From the NCBI RefSeq assembly GCF_003116815.1, contig NZ_QDKQ01000071.1:62001-126000 (forward strand): DNA of 64,000 bases, read 5' to 3'. The notes under the pieces are model-generated. The model was given only the letters and a program-made list of their open reading frames with translations. It had not been told where the DNA came from and did not search any database. A program made the translations under genes and the position numbers. Origin of the DNA: Caulobacter endophyticus. GTDB taxonomy: Bacteria; Pseudomonadota; Alphaproteobacteria; Caulobacterales; Caulobacteraceae. This document shows, piece after piece, positions 53,260 through 61,798 of the stretch (positions within the stretch are counted from its first letter, which is position 1; each line of letters opens with the position of its first letter).

Positions 53260-53503
53260 GAATTGCCTTCTTACGCTTCAATGTCGGATGTCCGACGTAG
53301 CTAGCTTCGGAGCCTGTGGCGATAACGCGAAGCTTGGAAGATCGCCACAATCGGAGCGAAAGTTTTCTCAGAACGCACCAATACGGGTCGACGGCGCGTT
53401 GAGCATATCAGATGATAAAGACCGGGATGGGGCTCGCTGCTAGCACGGAGCGAGCGATGAAGATTCGGATGGCACCCTCAAGGCCTGGAAAGGCCTGCGC
53501 GTC

Positions 53504-54199
53504 ATGCTAGGCGTCCCCGCTCCGCGGACGAGCGAGAGGGCGTACCTCACCCGGCTGAGACGTCACGGCCACCTTCATGACGAAGACGTCGTCGCGCTCG
53601 AGGCGCAACTGGGCCGTATCGAATCCTATCCGGCGGGCAAGGACCTGGCTCTGGTTGGCGCGCCGCCGATGTTCGTGATGTCGGGCTGGGCCTGTCTTTC
53701 GCGAACGTTGCGGGATGGGCGTCGGCAGATCCTGGCCTTCCTCCTGCCCGGCGACGGCGTCGGATTCGACTTGCTCACAAGGTCTCAGCGCTCGATCGAA
53801 GCCATAGCCCTGACGCCCTTGAAGGTCCGCTACGCCCAAGCCGGTTTCACGGCCGGCGGCGATCGCCTGCCGCGCGCTTTCGCAGCCGCGGCGATGGTCC
53901 AGCAGGGGCGGATGATCGACCAGATGGTGCGTCTCGGCCGCCAGACGGCCTATGAGCGCATGGCCCACCTGTTGCTGGAACTGCATGGACGCCTGGCCGA
54001 GATCGGCGAGGTTCGCGGTGACAGCTTCCATCTGCCGGTCAAGCAGGAGGTCCTCGCCGACGCTCTGGGCTTGAGCTTGGTGCACGTCAACCGCACCCTG
54101 CAGCAGATGCGCAGGGACGGCCTGATCGACATGCGCGGCTCGCAGATGACCTTGTTGGACCGTCCGGCCATGGAACTGGCTTCTGACCAGAGTTCCTAG
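53504..54199 (+). CDS. Crp/Fnr-family transcriptional regulator
   Basis: A 231-aa regulator: cyclic-nucleotide-binding-like beta-roll at about 20-125 (FVMSGWACLSRTLRDGRRQI, AFLLPGDGVGFDLL), a long dimer helix, and a C-terminal winged helix at about 160-225 (LPVKQEVLADALGLSLVHVN, RTLQQMRRDGLIDM). No N-terminal Cys cluster is present, so it is not an oxygen-sensing Fnr; the effector is unknown. The DNA-recognition helix sequence LSLVHVNRTLQQ resembles a widespread alphaproteobacterial subgroup found near HWE kinases. The start is ATG 53504, with AAAGG about eight bases upstream. Confidence 0.88.
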   Translation: MLGVPAPRTSERAYLTRLRRHGHLHDEDVVALEAQLGRIESYPAGKDLALVGAPPMFVMSGWACLSRTLRDGRRQILAFLLPGDGVGFDLLTRSQRSIEAIALTPLKVRYAQAGFTAGGDRLPRAFAAAAMVQQGRMIDQMVRLGRQTAYERMAHLLLELHGRLAEIGEVRGDSFHLPVKQEVLADALGLSLVHVNRTLQQMRRDGLIDMRGSQMTLLDRPAMELASDQSS

Positions 54200-54269
54200 G
54201 AATTAACATAGGTTATTTGGCCCCTTCGGCGGTTCTCCTATGCCTGGCCCGAGTTGAGCGGGGCTATGC

Positions 54270-54641
54270 ATGGCGGATTCTCTGGAAGGCTTGGCGGTCT
54301 TAATCGTCGAGGACGAGTTCTATCTCGCCGATGATCTGGCCTCCGCGCTTGGCGAGGCGGGCGCACGGGTTCTGGGGCCCTTCGGCCGGGTCGAGGACGC
54401 CCAACGCCTTATCGAGAGCGGCCAGGCGGTCGATATCGCCATCCTCGACATCGATCTGGTTGGAGACAGGGTCTTTCCCGTAGCGGACATGCTGCGGGAG
54501 CGCGGGACGCCGTTCCTGTTCGCCACCGGTTACGACCCCGACATCATTCCCAGCCGCCTTTCCGACGTGCCTCGCCTCGAAAAGCCGGTGACGACGGCGG
54601 CCGTTGTCCGGCTTCTGCTGGTCCTGCATCTGTCCCGATGA
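54270..54641 (+). CDS. FATGUY-type single-domain response regulator
   Basis: A 123-aa receiver: acidic pocket in VEDEFYLADD, phosphoacceptor Asp60 in AILDIDL, and FLFATGYD (84-88 FATGY), the motif that defines the FATGUY response regulators of Alphaproteobacteria, with Lys105 in LEKPV. FATGUY receivers such as SdrG of Sphingomonas act with HWE kinases upstream of PhyR in the general stress response. There is no output domain. It starts a plus-strand run with a second receiver, a DUF4142 lipoprotein, a GH65 enzyme and a DUF6766 protein. Confidence 0.88.
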   Translation: MADSLEGLAVLIVEDEFYLADDLASALGEAGARVLGPFGRVEDAQRLIESGQAVDIAILDIDLVGDRVFPVADMLRERGTPFLFATGYDPDIIPSRLSDVPRLEKPVTTAAVVRLLLVLHLSR

Positions 54642-54699
54642 CGGATACCGACCGCCGCCTGGGCGTTTGAGAAGAACCTCGCCGTCATGGAGGGCTCCC

Positions 54700-55098
54700 A
54701 TGCCCGAAAGGACGTCTCCAGAAACGCCCGATCTTTCCGGCCGACGCGTCCTCGTCGTCGAGGACGACTTCTATCTGGCCGGCGACACCAGCCGCGCCCT
54801 GCGCGAGGCGGGAGCCGAGGTGGTCGGTCCCGTTCCGCGCCCCGGCCCTGCATTGGAGGTCTTGGCGCGCGAGGATCTCGACGCCGCGGTGGTCGACATC
54901 AATCTCGGCGAAGGCCCATCGTTCGCCCTGGCCGACGCGCTGAAGCGCGCGGGCGTGCCGTTCCTCTTCGTTACCGGATACGACGAAGCCCTGATCCCGC
55001 AGCGCCTCTCGAACGTCGCGATGATCCTCAAGCCTGCCGACAAAGCCGCGATCCTGGAAGGCGTCGCCGACCTCTGGCGGGTTCCCGCCATCAAATGA
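54700..55098 (+). CDS. single-domain response regulator, FATGUY-related
   Basis: A 132-aa receiver, clearly paralogous to the one 58 bp upstream: LVVEDDFYLAGDTSRALREAG, Asp66 in AVVDINLGEG, FLFVTGYDE in place of FATGYD, and Lys111 in ILKPADK. The first 12 residues are a polar leader. ATG 54700 follows GGAGGGCTCCC; the frame is open 32 codons upstream without a site. It probably receives phosphate from an HWE kinase; whether it passes it on or acts as a sink is not known. Confidence 0.87.
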   Translation: MPERTSPETPDLSGRRVLVVEDDFYLAGDTSRALREAGAEVVGPVPRPGPALEVLAREDLDAAVVDINLGEGPSFALADALKRAGVPFLFVTGYDEALIPQRLSNVAMILKPADKAAILEGVADLWRVPAIK

Positions 55099-55163
55099 CG
55101 CAGGGGCGAGCCCCGGTTCGCCTCGAACGTTGGTCCTCCTGAAACCGAGGAGGGACTTAACTC

Positions 55164-55835
55164 ATGCGCGCGACGGCTCTTATCCTGGCGACCGCCTGCC
55201 TGTTGGCGGCCTGCAACAAGGCCCCCGACGAACAACGGGCCGAAGGGCAGAAGAATGAGCCCGCCAACATCGCCCAGGACGTCGCCGGCGCGGCGACCGG
55301 CGTCGCCACTGGTGCGACCGGCGCCGTGAACGCCGAGGCCTTCGCGCGCGACGCGGCGATCGGCGGGATGTACGAGATCGAGTCCTCCAAGCTCGCTCTT
55401 GAGAAAGCCGCCAATCCCGACGTGAAGGCGTCGGCGAAAATGATCATCGCTGACCACGAGGCCGCCGACGCCAAGCTCAAGGCCCTCGTGGCGGCCGGCA
55501 AGGCGCCCGGGCCGCTTCCCACCGCCTTGGATGAGCGCCGCAAGGGCATGCTCGACAATCTGCGCGGCGCCTCGGCCAAGGATTTCGACGACCGCTATCT
55601 CGACCAGCAGACCATGGCCCACCACGAGGCGCTGCTGGCCTTCAACGGCTACGCCAAGACTGGCGACAACGCAGACCTGAAGGCCTTCGCCGCCGAGACC
55701 GCACCGAAGCTGGAAAAGCATGCGCAGATGGTCACCAAGCTCGACCGCTCCACCAACGCCGACGACGAGACCGGCTCCGGCAGCGCCGCCAAGCCCAACG
55801 CGGTCGGAAAGGCCGCTGACGACATGCGCCACTAG
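55164..55835 (+). CDS. DUF4142 lipoprotein
   Basis: A 223-aa predicted lipoprotein: signal helix MRATALILATACLLAAC with the lipobox LLAAC (lipid-modified Cys17), a Gly/Ala-rich linker, then a DUF4142 four-helix ferritin-like bundle (about 55-200; FARDAAIGGMYEIESSKLAL, MIIADHEAADAKLKALV, YLDQQTMAHHEALLAFN, APKLEKHAQMVTKLD). Conserved His/Glu positions resemble ferritin-like folds, but metal binding in DUF4142 is not established. The family is often induced by general stress. GAGGAGGG precedes the ATG, and the stop is 2 bp before the GH65 gene. Confidence 0.85.
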   Translation: MRATALILATACLLAACNKAPDEQRAEGQKNEPANIAQDVAGAATGVATGATGAVNAEAFARDAAIGGMYEIESSKLALEKAANPDVKASAKMIIADHEAADAKLKALVAAGKAPGPLPTALDERRKGMLDNLRGASAKDFDDRYLDQQTMAHHEALLAFNGYAKTGDNADLKAFAAETAPKLEKHAQMVTKLDRSTNADDETGSGSAAKPNAVGKAADDMRH

Positions 55836-55837
55836 GC

Positions 55838-57901
55838 ATGCATGCGCCCGTCAGCCCGCCGACTGTGAAAGGGCCGTTGGGACGCGACCTTCCGGCCTAT
55901 ATTTCCAATGGTCTCATAGGCCTGCGTCTTCGCGAGACCATCGTGCAAAGCGGCATGGCGCTGGTTTCGGGCTTCGCCGGCGTCCATCCCGAACGCGGGA
56001 TCGAAGGTATCGCCCAGGCGCCGTTTCCATTCGGCGTCGATCTTGCCGTCGACGGCGTCTGGGTCAGCGACGCGCCCCATGCCGTCGAGCCGGTCGACCA
56101 GGTCCACGACTTCGAGACGGGCGAACTCGTCACCCGCGCCATCCTCCGTCTCGGCGACAGGGTGCTGTCCTTGCGGACCGTCGCCTTCTGCAGTCGAACA
56201 CAGCCGACGATCGTCGCACAGGAACTGGTCGTCGAGGCCGATGGGCCGTGCCGCCTGGAGTGGCGCAGCTTCGTCGACGTCAAGGGCCTCCGCGGTCGCC
56301 TTGCGGATCTTCGCCTGGATACGCCAGGTGAAGCCGAGACGGTCGGCGACGGCGTGCTGTGCTGGGAAGGAAACGGCGGCTCGGGCCGTTGCGGCGTCGC
56401 CTTCGCCTCCCGGGCGCCAGAGGGAAGCGATAGGAGCCAGGCCCTGTCGCATCCGCTGGCCCCGGCGGTTGTCACCCACGCCGTGCCGCTGGCGACCGGC
56501 AAACCCCGCCGACTGCTGCAGGTCGTCAGCCTCGTGCCCAGCGTGTTGCATCGGCAGCCCGACTACGAGGCGGTGCGGATGCTGGCCCGGGCGCTCGAAA
56601 CCGGCTTCGATCGCCTGCGCGCGGACAACCGCGCCTGCTGGAAAGACCTGTGGCTTGGCCGCATCCGGCTGATCGGCGCCGAGCCGCGCTGGCAGGCGCT
56701 GGCCGACGCGGCCTTTTATTACCTGAACGCCTCGGTGCATGGCGCCTCGCCATGCTCGACCTCGATCTTCGGCTTGGCCAGCTGGCACGACTATCACTAC
56801 TATTACGGCCACGTGATGTGGGACATCGACGCCTTCGCGATCGAGCCCCTGTCCCTCCTGCAGCCCCAGGCGGCTCGCGCGCTGCTCGACTTCCGTAGCC
56901 GGGGCCTCGTCGCCGCCCGCAACAACGCCAAGCTGATGGGGCGCGAGGGCCTGCAGTTTCCCTGGGAAGCCGCGCCGCTCACCTACGAGGAGGCTGCGCC
57001 CGGCGGCGGCTCGGGGGCCTGGCGCGAGGATCACGTCACGCTCCACGTCGCGCGCGCCTTCGCCCAATACGCCGCCGCGACCGGCGACGCCCGCTTCGCC
57101 GACGAGGAGGCCTGGCCCGTGCTGGCCGGCGTCGCCGACTGGATCGCCAGCCGCGTGACCTCTCGTGACGAGGGTTACGCCTTCCTGCACCATGGGGGTC
57201 CGGCCGAACGGGTCGAACCGGTCGACAACGACGCCCTGACGATCATGGCCGCCAAGGTGGTGCTGGGGCAGGCCCTGGCCGCCGCTCGCGTCAAGGGGCT
57301 CCATCCACGCGAAGCTTGGGGGCGCATCGCCGGTGGTTTGGCGCCGCCCATGCGCTCGGACGGCGCGATCGCCGCCCATGACGGCTTCGTGGTCACCGAG
57401 GAGAAAGGGGCCACGCCGTCGCCGCTGATGGGTCTTTATCCCTACGGCTATCCGGTAGACCCCGACACCGAGCGCAGGACCTTGGCCTTCTATCTTGGCC
57501 GCTGGGAAGATTATGTCGGCTCGCCGATGCTGTCCGCGCTCTATGGCGCCTGGGCCGCGATGGCGGGCGACCGTCGGCTGGCGCTGAAGCTGCTGGATGA
57601 GGGCTATGGCCGATACGTCGTCGGCCGCTTTCACCAGACCCTGGAGTATCGCCTCGACAAGATGCCGGACGGCGCCCCTGCCGGACCGTTCTTCGCCAAC
57701 ATCGCCGGTTTCCTTTCGAGCTTGCTGTTCGGGTTTACAGGCCTTCGGATCGGGTCCGGTGAACCGGAAAGCTGGTCCAGCCGTCCCGCGATCCTGCCTG
57801 CCGGCTGGCAAGCGATCGAAGTCGATCGCCTGTGGGTTCGGGGCAGGGCGATGCGCTTGCGAGCGCGGCACGGCGAGCCTGCGACTCTCGACGACGCATG
57901 A
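55838..57901 (+). CDS. GH65-family glycoside hydrolase or phosphorylase
   Basis: A 687-aa GH65 protein: an N-terminal super-beta-sandwich (about 1-260; ISNGLIGLRLRE, GVHPERGIEGIAQAPFPFGV) and an (alpha/alpha)6 barrel. HVMWDIDAF carries Asp329, equivalent to the substrate-binding Asp; AKLMGREGLQFPWEAAP and WREDHVTLHVA (Glu397) form the active-site region. The HxxWD...FPWE layout is closest to the ATHL1/PGGHG branch (a glucosylgalactosyl-hydroxylysine glucosidase in vertebrates) rather than trehalose or maltose phosphorylases. Hydrolase versus phosphorylase cannot be decided by eye. The start depends on coupling to the DUF4142 stop; no clear ribosome site was seen. Confidence 0.8.
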   Translation: MHAPVSPPTVKGPLGRDLPAYISNGLIGLRLRETIVQSGMALVSGFAGVHPERGIEGIAQAPFPFGVDLAVDGVWVSDAPHAVEPVDQVHDFETGELVTRAILRLGDRVLSLRTVAFCSRTQPTIVAQELVVEADGPCRLEWRSFVDVKGLRGRLADLRLDTPGEAETVGDGVLCWEGNGGSGRCGVAFASRAPEGSDRSQALSHPLAPAVVTHAVPLATGKPRRLLQVVSLVPSVLHRQPDYEAVRMLARALETGFDRLRADNRACWKDLWLGRIRLIGAEPRWQALADAAFYYLNASVHGASPCSTSIFGLASWHDYHYYYGHVMWDIDAFAIEPLSLLQPQAARALLDFRSRGLVAARNNAKLMGREGLQFPWEAAPLTYEEAAPGGGSGAWREDHVTLHVARAFAQYAAATGDARFADEEAWPVLAGVADWIASRVTSRDEGYAFLHHGGPAERVEPVDNDALTIMAAKVVLGQALAAARVKGLHPREAWGRIAGGLAPPMRSDGAIAAHDGFVVTEEKGATPSPLMGLYPYGYPVDPDTERRTLAFYLGRWEDYVGSPMLSALYGAWAAMAGDRRLALKLLDEGYGRYVVGRFHQTLEYRLDKMPDGAPAGPFFANIAGFLSSLLFGFTGLRIGSGEPESWSSRPAILPAGWQAIEVDRLWVRGRAMRLRARHGEPATLDDA

Positions 57902-57930
57902 ATCCGCACCCGTACTGAGGAGCTTTCGCG

Positions 57931-58347
57931 ATGAAGCGCTACGCCTATGGCTGGCTGACCGCCGCATTCTTCCTGATCTCGATCGTCGGCCACTGGGCCT
58001 TCGGCTGGTACGCCTTTGTCGACGAGCAGCAGGCCCTGCACCAACCCGCGGCGCTGTCCGCCTATCTCGTGGAGATGGGCCGCGACACTTTCGAGAACTG
58101 GCAGTCGGAATTCCTGCAACTGATCTGGCAGGTCGTGGGCCTCGCCTATTTTCTCTATGTCGGCTCGCCCGCCTCCAAGGAAAACGACGACCGCACCGAG
58201 GCCAAGCTGGACGCCCTGATCCGTCTCCAGGCCGGCGAGAAGGCCGAGGCGATCCTGGCGGATATCGACCGGCGCTTCCTTCGCACCCATGGCCACCCGA
58301 AACCCCATGGCCATGGCGCGGAAAGGGTGGTCGCGGGCCGCGAATGA
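57931..58347 (+). CDS. DUF6766 family membrane protein
   Basis: A 138-aa protein with two hydrophobic segments (about 7-27 and 66-82) around a conserved central part that includes FVDEQQALHQPAALSAYL and FENWQSEFLQLIWQVVG; the FENWxSEFLQ segment is the hallmark of DUF6766. The C-terminal half is soluble, with an acidic helix and a His-rich tail (THGHPKPHGHGAE). Function unknown. GAGGAG precedes the ATG. It is last in the run begun by the FATGUY receiver. Confidence 0.8.
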   Translation: MKRYAYGWLTAAFFLISIVGHWAFGWYAFVDEQQALHQPAALSAYLVEMGRDTFENWQSEFLQLIWQVVGLAYFLYVGSPASKENDDRTEAKLDALIRLQAGEKAEAILADIDRRFLRTHGHPKPHGHGAERVVAGRE

Positions 58348-58372
58348 GGCGCCGCCGAGGGGCAGCGCCAGG

Positions 58373-59101
58373 TCAAGCGGAGGTTTTTTGAATGAGCAGC
58401 CGCGCATCCTGCGGCGCGGCGCTCTTGATGTCGTTGTCGAAGTAGCTGAACACCCCGATCCCGTCCTTCAGCCGCGCGTCGATCCACCTGGCCCAGTCGT
58501 CGAGGACGTTGGCCGTGTAGCGACCATGATATCGGCCGCCCGGACCATGGCCGCGTACATAGGCGAAGTCGGCGGTGACCTCCCAAGGCGACGGCGCGTC
58601 GTGGTGGTCGGAAATGCAAAAGGCCGCGCCGTGGTCGCGCAGGATGTCGAGGACGCCGGCGTCGTACCAGCTGTCGTGGCGAAACTCGACGGTGACCTTC
58701 TCGCCGCGCGGGATCCACGACAGAAAACGCTTCAGGCGCTCGTCGTCGCGGCGAAGCATCGGCGGCAGTTGCACGAGTGCGGGCCCTCGCTTGTCGCCCA
58801 GCGGCGCCATGCGGCCGAAGACGAGGTCGACGCTGTCCTGGCAGTCCTTGAGCTTCTTGTTGTGGGTGATGTAGCGCGACACCTTCCAGGCGAACAGGAA
58901 GGTGTCCGGAACCTGGTCAGCCCAACCGTTCACGGCTTTTTCCGACGGCAAGCGGTAGAAGCTGCCGTTGATCTCGGTCGTGTCGAAGACCGAGGCATAG
59001 TAGGCAAGCCGATCCTTCAGCCTGACGGTCTCCGGATAGAACGGGCCGCGCCAGTCGTCATAGGTCCAGCCCGAGCAGCCGATGCGAGCGGTGGCTTCCA
59101 T
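58373..59101 (-). CDS. DUF72 family protein
   Basis: A 242-aa TIM-barrel-like protein of the DUF72 (YecE) family: ARIGCSGWTYDDWRGPFYP at the start, FDTTEINGSFYRLPSE, FLFAWKVSRYITHNKKL, LVQLPPMLRRDD, VEFRHDSWYD and YVRGHGPGGRYHGRY. All these are family hallmarks, but no biochemical activity is agreed for DUF72. AGGAT precedes the ATG. It converges on the DUF6766 gene with a 25-bp gap. A link to the stress genes is only positional. Confidence 0.88.
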   Translation of the reverse strand: MEATARIGCSGWTYDDWRGPFYPETVRLKDRLAYYASVFDTTEINGSFYRLPSEKAVNGWADQVPDTFLFAWKVSRYITHNKKLKDCQDSVDLVFGRMAPLGDKRGPALVQLPPMLRRDDERLKRFLSWIPRGEKVTVEFRHDSWYDAGVLDILRDHGAAFCISDHHDAPSPWEVTADFAYVRGHGPGGRYHGRYTANVLDDWARWIDARLKDGIGVFSYFDNDIKSAAPQDARLLIQKTSA

Positions 59102-59493
59102 CTTGTTATCCTGATCAGCGCAGCGCCGCAGCAGGGAGAAGGTTCCGTGCAGGCTGCGGCGCGGATGCGACTCTCGGGTTGCCGGCGGCGTAGACGGGAA
59201 ATCCCTGGCTCGATTTTACAAACAACGTCCCGGTTCTTCGCGATCCAGTTCGCCAAGCTTCACAAGTTCTCGAAATAGGCGCAGCCGAGGCGCGATTGAG
59301 CTTACATTGCGGGGTCTGGTTCTAGGAGCGCTGAAGGCCAGCTTCTGGCGCTGTCTAGCTGGTGACACGAGCTCAGAACTGTTGCGAAGAGGGGATGCCG
59401 GCCCGTAAAGCAGGCAAGTGGTTGTCCAGTCAGCTGAGACGCTGCTGGACGCAACTGAGGTCGGATTCATGTCGCAAGCTGAACTCCCAAGCC
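59102..59493. other. 392-bp intergenic region between DUF72 gene and LysR gene
   Basis: Divergent region. An imperfect dyad with AGCGC (59327-59331) and GCGCT (59348-59352) arms and inner AAG/CTT pairing around GCCAG lies ~150 bp before the LysR start and could be its operator. Frames here are open in LysR register back to 59362, but the protein character changes to Cys/Arg-rich sequence, so I treat it as non-coding. No RNA gene was recognised. Confidence 0.4.
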
Positions 59494-60384
59494 GTGCAGC
59501 CTGATCTCAACGCCCTTTCGGTCTTCGCGCTTGTCGCCGAGGAGCGCAGCTTTCGCGCGGCGGCCGACCGCCTCGGCGTGACGCGCTCGGCGGTCAGCCA
59601 GACCATGAGCCGCTTGGAGGAAGCTCTGGGGATCGCTCTGGTTCGACGCACGACCCGTAGCGTCAGCCTGACCGAGGAAGGCGAGCGTCTCTACATGCAG
59701 GTCGCGCCTTCGCTCGCCGAAATGCGCGCGGCCGTAGAGGCGGCGGGCAACCTCGATGAGCGTCCGCGCGGACAATTGCGCCTGGCCGTTTCTTCGATCG
59801 CCGAGCGCTTTCTTTCGGGACCGTTCCTCGCCAATTTCGCCAGCGCCCATCCCGACGTGCAGCTGGACGTCAATGTGACCGACGAAGAGTTCGACATCGT
59901 CGCCGAGGGCTATGACGCCGGGGTACGGCTGGGCGAGGTGATCGAGCAGGACATGATCGCCATCGCCGTCGCCAGCGAAGAGCGCCAGCTTGCCGTCTGC
60001 GCCCCGGCCTATCGCGACCGCTTCGGCGCGCCTGCGCATCCTCGCGACCTGGCGGCGCACCGGTGTATCGGCTGGCGACCTACGCCGAAGTCGGCGCCCT
60101 ACCGCTGGGAGTTCGCCGAAGGCGGCAAGGAGTTCAGCGTCTCGGTCGAGCCGGAGATCACCACCAACGACATGGCGTTGATGGTCAAGTTGGCGGTGGC
60201 CGGCGCCGGGATCAACTTCGGGATGGAGGAGTGCTTCCGCCCCTCTATCGAGCGGGGCGAGCTGGTTCCGCTTCTTGAGGACTTCTGCCCGCGCTTCGCC
60301 GGCTTCTATCTCTACTATCCCAACCGCCGGAACATCTCGCCCAAGCTTCGGGCGCTGGTTGAGCACATTCGACGCTGGAAGTGA
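59494..60384 (+). CDS. LysR-family transcriptional regulator
   Basis: A 296-aa LysR regulator. The winged HTH is at residues 1-60 (DLNALSVFALVAEERSFRAA, then ADRLGVTRSAVSQTMSRLEE). The effector domain is at about 90-295 (GQLRLAVSSIAERFLSGPFL, FDIVAEGYDAGVRLGE, VCAPAYRDRFG, LMVKLAVAGAGINFG). GTG 59494 is preferred because LysR proteins start a few residues before DLNALSVF; upstream starts would add Cys/Arg-rich residues. Its type (EGYDAGVRLGE) is the group often linked to nearby oxidoreductases. The SDR gene downstream converges on it; the target is unproven. Confidence 0.88.
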   Translation: MQPDLNALSVFALVAEERSFRAAADRLGVTRSAVSQTMSRLEEALGIALVRRTTRSVSLTEEGERLYMQVAPSLAEMRAAVEAAGNLDERPRGQLRLAVSSIAERFLSGPFLANFASAHPDVQLDVNVTDEEFDIVAEGYDAGVRLGEVIEQDMIAIAVASEERQLAVCAPAYRDRFGAPAHPRDLAAHRCIGWRPTPKSAPYRWEFAEGGKEFSVSVEPEITTNDMALMVKLAVAGAGINFGMEECFRPSIERGELVPLLEDFCPRFAGFYLYYPNRRNISPKLRALVEHIRRWK

Positions 60385-60489
60385 TGCTCGGGAAGCGCGG
60401 AAGAGCCGCCTTCCTCCGCCGCGGCCGTGCCGTCGGCGGGGAAAGCGGCCCGCTGAGCGAGCGGCGGCTCATGCAGCCGCCGCCTGGCG

Positions 60490-61371
60490 CTAGGAGACCT
60501 TCAGCAGGTGCTCGTAGCCCATCATCCCGAAGACCCGCGCGGTTTGCGCCTCGACCACGTCGTTGACCAGCGGGGCGCCGTAGTCCGAGTAGTCGACGAC
60601 GGTGCGCATGGGCTTCTCGCCCTTAGGGATCGACAGCACCCGCGCGATCTCGTCGGCGACGCCCTGGACGGGCGCGTCGGCGCCGGCCAGGAGCGCGCGC
60701 AGGCCCGGCCCGATGTTGTCGAAGTCGTCCTTGAACCGCTCATAGCCCTCGACGACGTCCTGGTCGCCTGGATGGACGGCTGACTGGAAGTGGGCGGTTC
60801 CGTCAGGGAAGATGCCCGGCATGACGATCACCGTTTCGACGCCGAAGCGGTTGACCTCGTAGGCGGTGACCTCGGCCAGGGCGTCCAGCGCGTACTTCCC
60901 GGTGATGTAGGGTCCCACGAACGGCGTGACGATGCGGGTGATCGTACTGCCGACATAGAGCAGGACGCCGTCGCCCTGCTTGCGCAGCTGGGGCAGGGCG
61001 GCTCGGTTGAGCCTGTGGGCGCCGACGACATTGGTGTTGAGGCAGTCGGTCAGCTGCTCGGGCGTGAAGCCCTCGTAGACGCCGATGAACAGGTGGGCCG
61101 CATTGTGGATGACGATGTCCAGGCGGCCATGATCGGCGACGACCCGATCGACGGCGGCCTGGCAGGAGGCCTCGCTGTGGATGTCCAGGTCGACGACGCG
61201 GACATAGCCGCCATGGTCCTGGGCGTAGGTTTCGAGCGCCTCGCGGCGGGCCAGGCTCCGCCCATTGGGATCGCGAACGCCGGCATAGACCGCGTAGCCC
61301 TGGCGGATGAGGGTTTGGGCGGTGAGCAGGCCCATGCCCGTTCCTGCACCCGAGATGATCACCGTTTTCAT
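60490..61371 (-). CDS. short-chain dehydrogenase/reductase
   Basis: A 293-aa SDR: KTVIISGAGTGMGLLTAQTL cofactor loop, DLDIHSEASCQAAVD, IVIHNAAHLFIGVYE (NNAG-equivalent HNAAH), Ser in LLYVGSTITRIV and Tyr-x3-Lys in YITGKYALDAL. A ~50-residue C-terminal extension follows the core (GPGLRALLAGADAPVQGVAD). GGAG lies seven bases before ATG 61371; ATG 61374 directly before it is equally possible. It is followed upstream by the Atu4866 and aldo/keto reductase genes on the same strand, a likely co-regulated group. Confidence 0.87.
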   Translation of the reverse strand: MKTVIISGAGTGMGLLTAQTLIRQGYAVYAGVRDPNGRSLARREALETYAQDHGGYVRVVDLDIHSEASCQAAVDRVVADHGRLDIVIHNAAHLFIGVYEGFTPEQLTDCLNTNVVGAHRLNRAALPQLRKQGDGVLLYVGSTITRIVTPFVGPYITGKYALDALAEVTAYEVNRFGVETVIVMPGIFPDGTAHFQSAVHPGDQDVVEGYERFKDDFDNIGPGLRALLAGADAPVQGVADEIARVLSIPKGEKPMRTVVDYSDYGAPLVNDVVEAQTARVFGMMGYEHLLKVS

Positions 61372-61515
61372 CATATCTCTCCTTGATCGCGCTCCAGAAA
61401 AGAAGGGGATCGCCAGCGTGGAGGCGTGCGCCAGCGATCCCGGCAAGCAGGGGCTTGAGGCTCGGATTGGTTGGATGTTGATGAGGAGGCCGGGCGTTGG
61501 CCCGGCGAGGGGCGA

Positions 61516-61773
61516 CTAGCGTTCGCGAAAGAAGATCATTCCGCCGTGGTGAAGCTCGTCTGGGGTGACGAACTCGCCATCGGCCGTGAACCCGGTGTCG
61601 TCCCAATAGGCGATATGGGTGGCGTCGACTTCGTACCGCCCACGATAGGCGCTCTTCCTGGCCCCGCGCGCTTCGTCGTAGCGTCCGTTGGCGAGCAGTT
61701 CCTGGCGGATGCGACCGTCAGCGGTGACCCACATGCCGACATAGGGGTGCTGTGCAGCTGTCTGCGGCGTCAT
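61516..61773 (-). CDS. Atu4866-domain small protein
   Basis: An 85-aa protein of the Atu4866 family: HPYVGMWVTADGRIRQELL, NGRYDEARG, SAYRGRYEV, HIAYWDDTGFTADGEF and HHGGMIFFRE. This is a compact beta-barrel known from an Agrobacterium structure without a firm function; its genes are often beside SDR or aldo/keto reductase genes, as here. AAAGGAG precedes the ATG, which is 25 bp after the aldo/keto reductase stop. Confidence 0.8.
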   Translation of the reverse strand: MTPQTAAQHPYVGMWVTADGRIRQELLANGRYDEARGARKSAYRGRYEVDATHIAYWDDTGFTADGEFVTPDELHHGGMIFFRER

Positions 61774-61798
61774 GGCTGGGCTCCTTTCTGCCGAAGTT

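Noticed and set aside
53399..53412. Fnr-like site TTGA...TCA upstream of the Crp/Fnr gene
   Set aside because: The half-sites are one base too close, and only three bases of the second half match.
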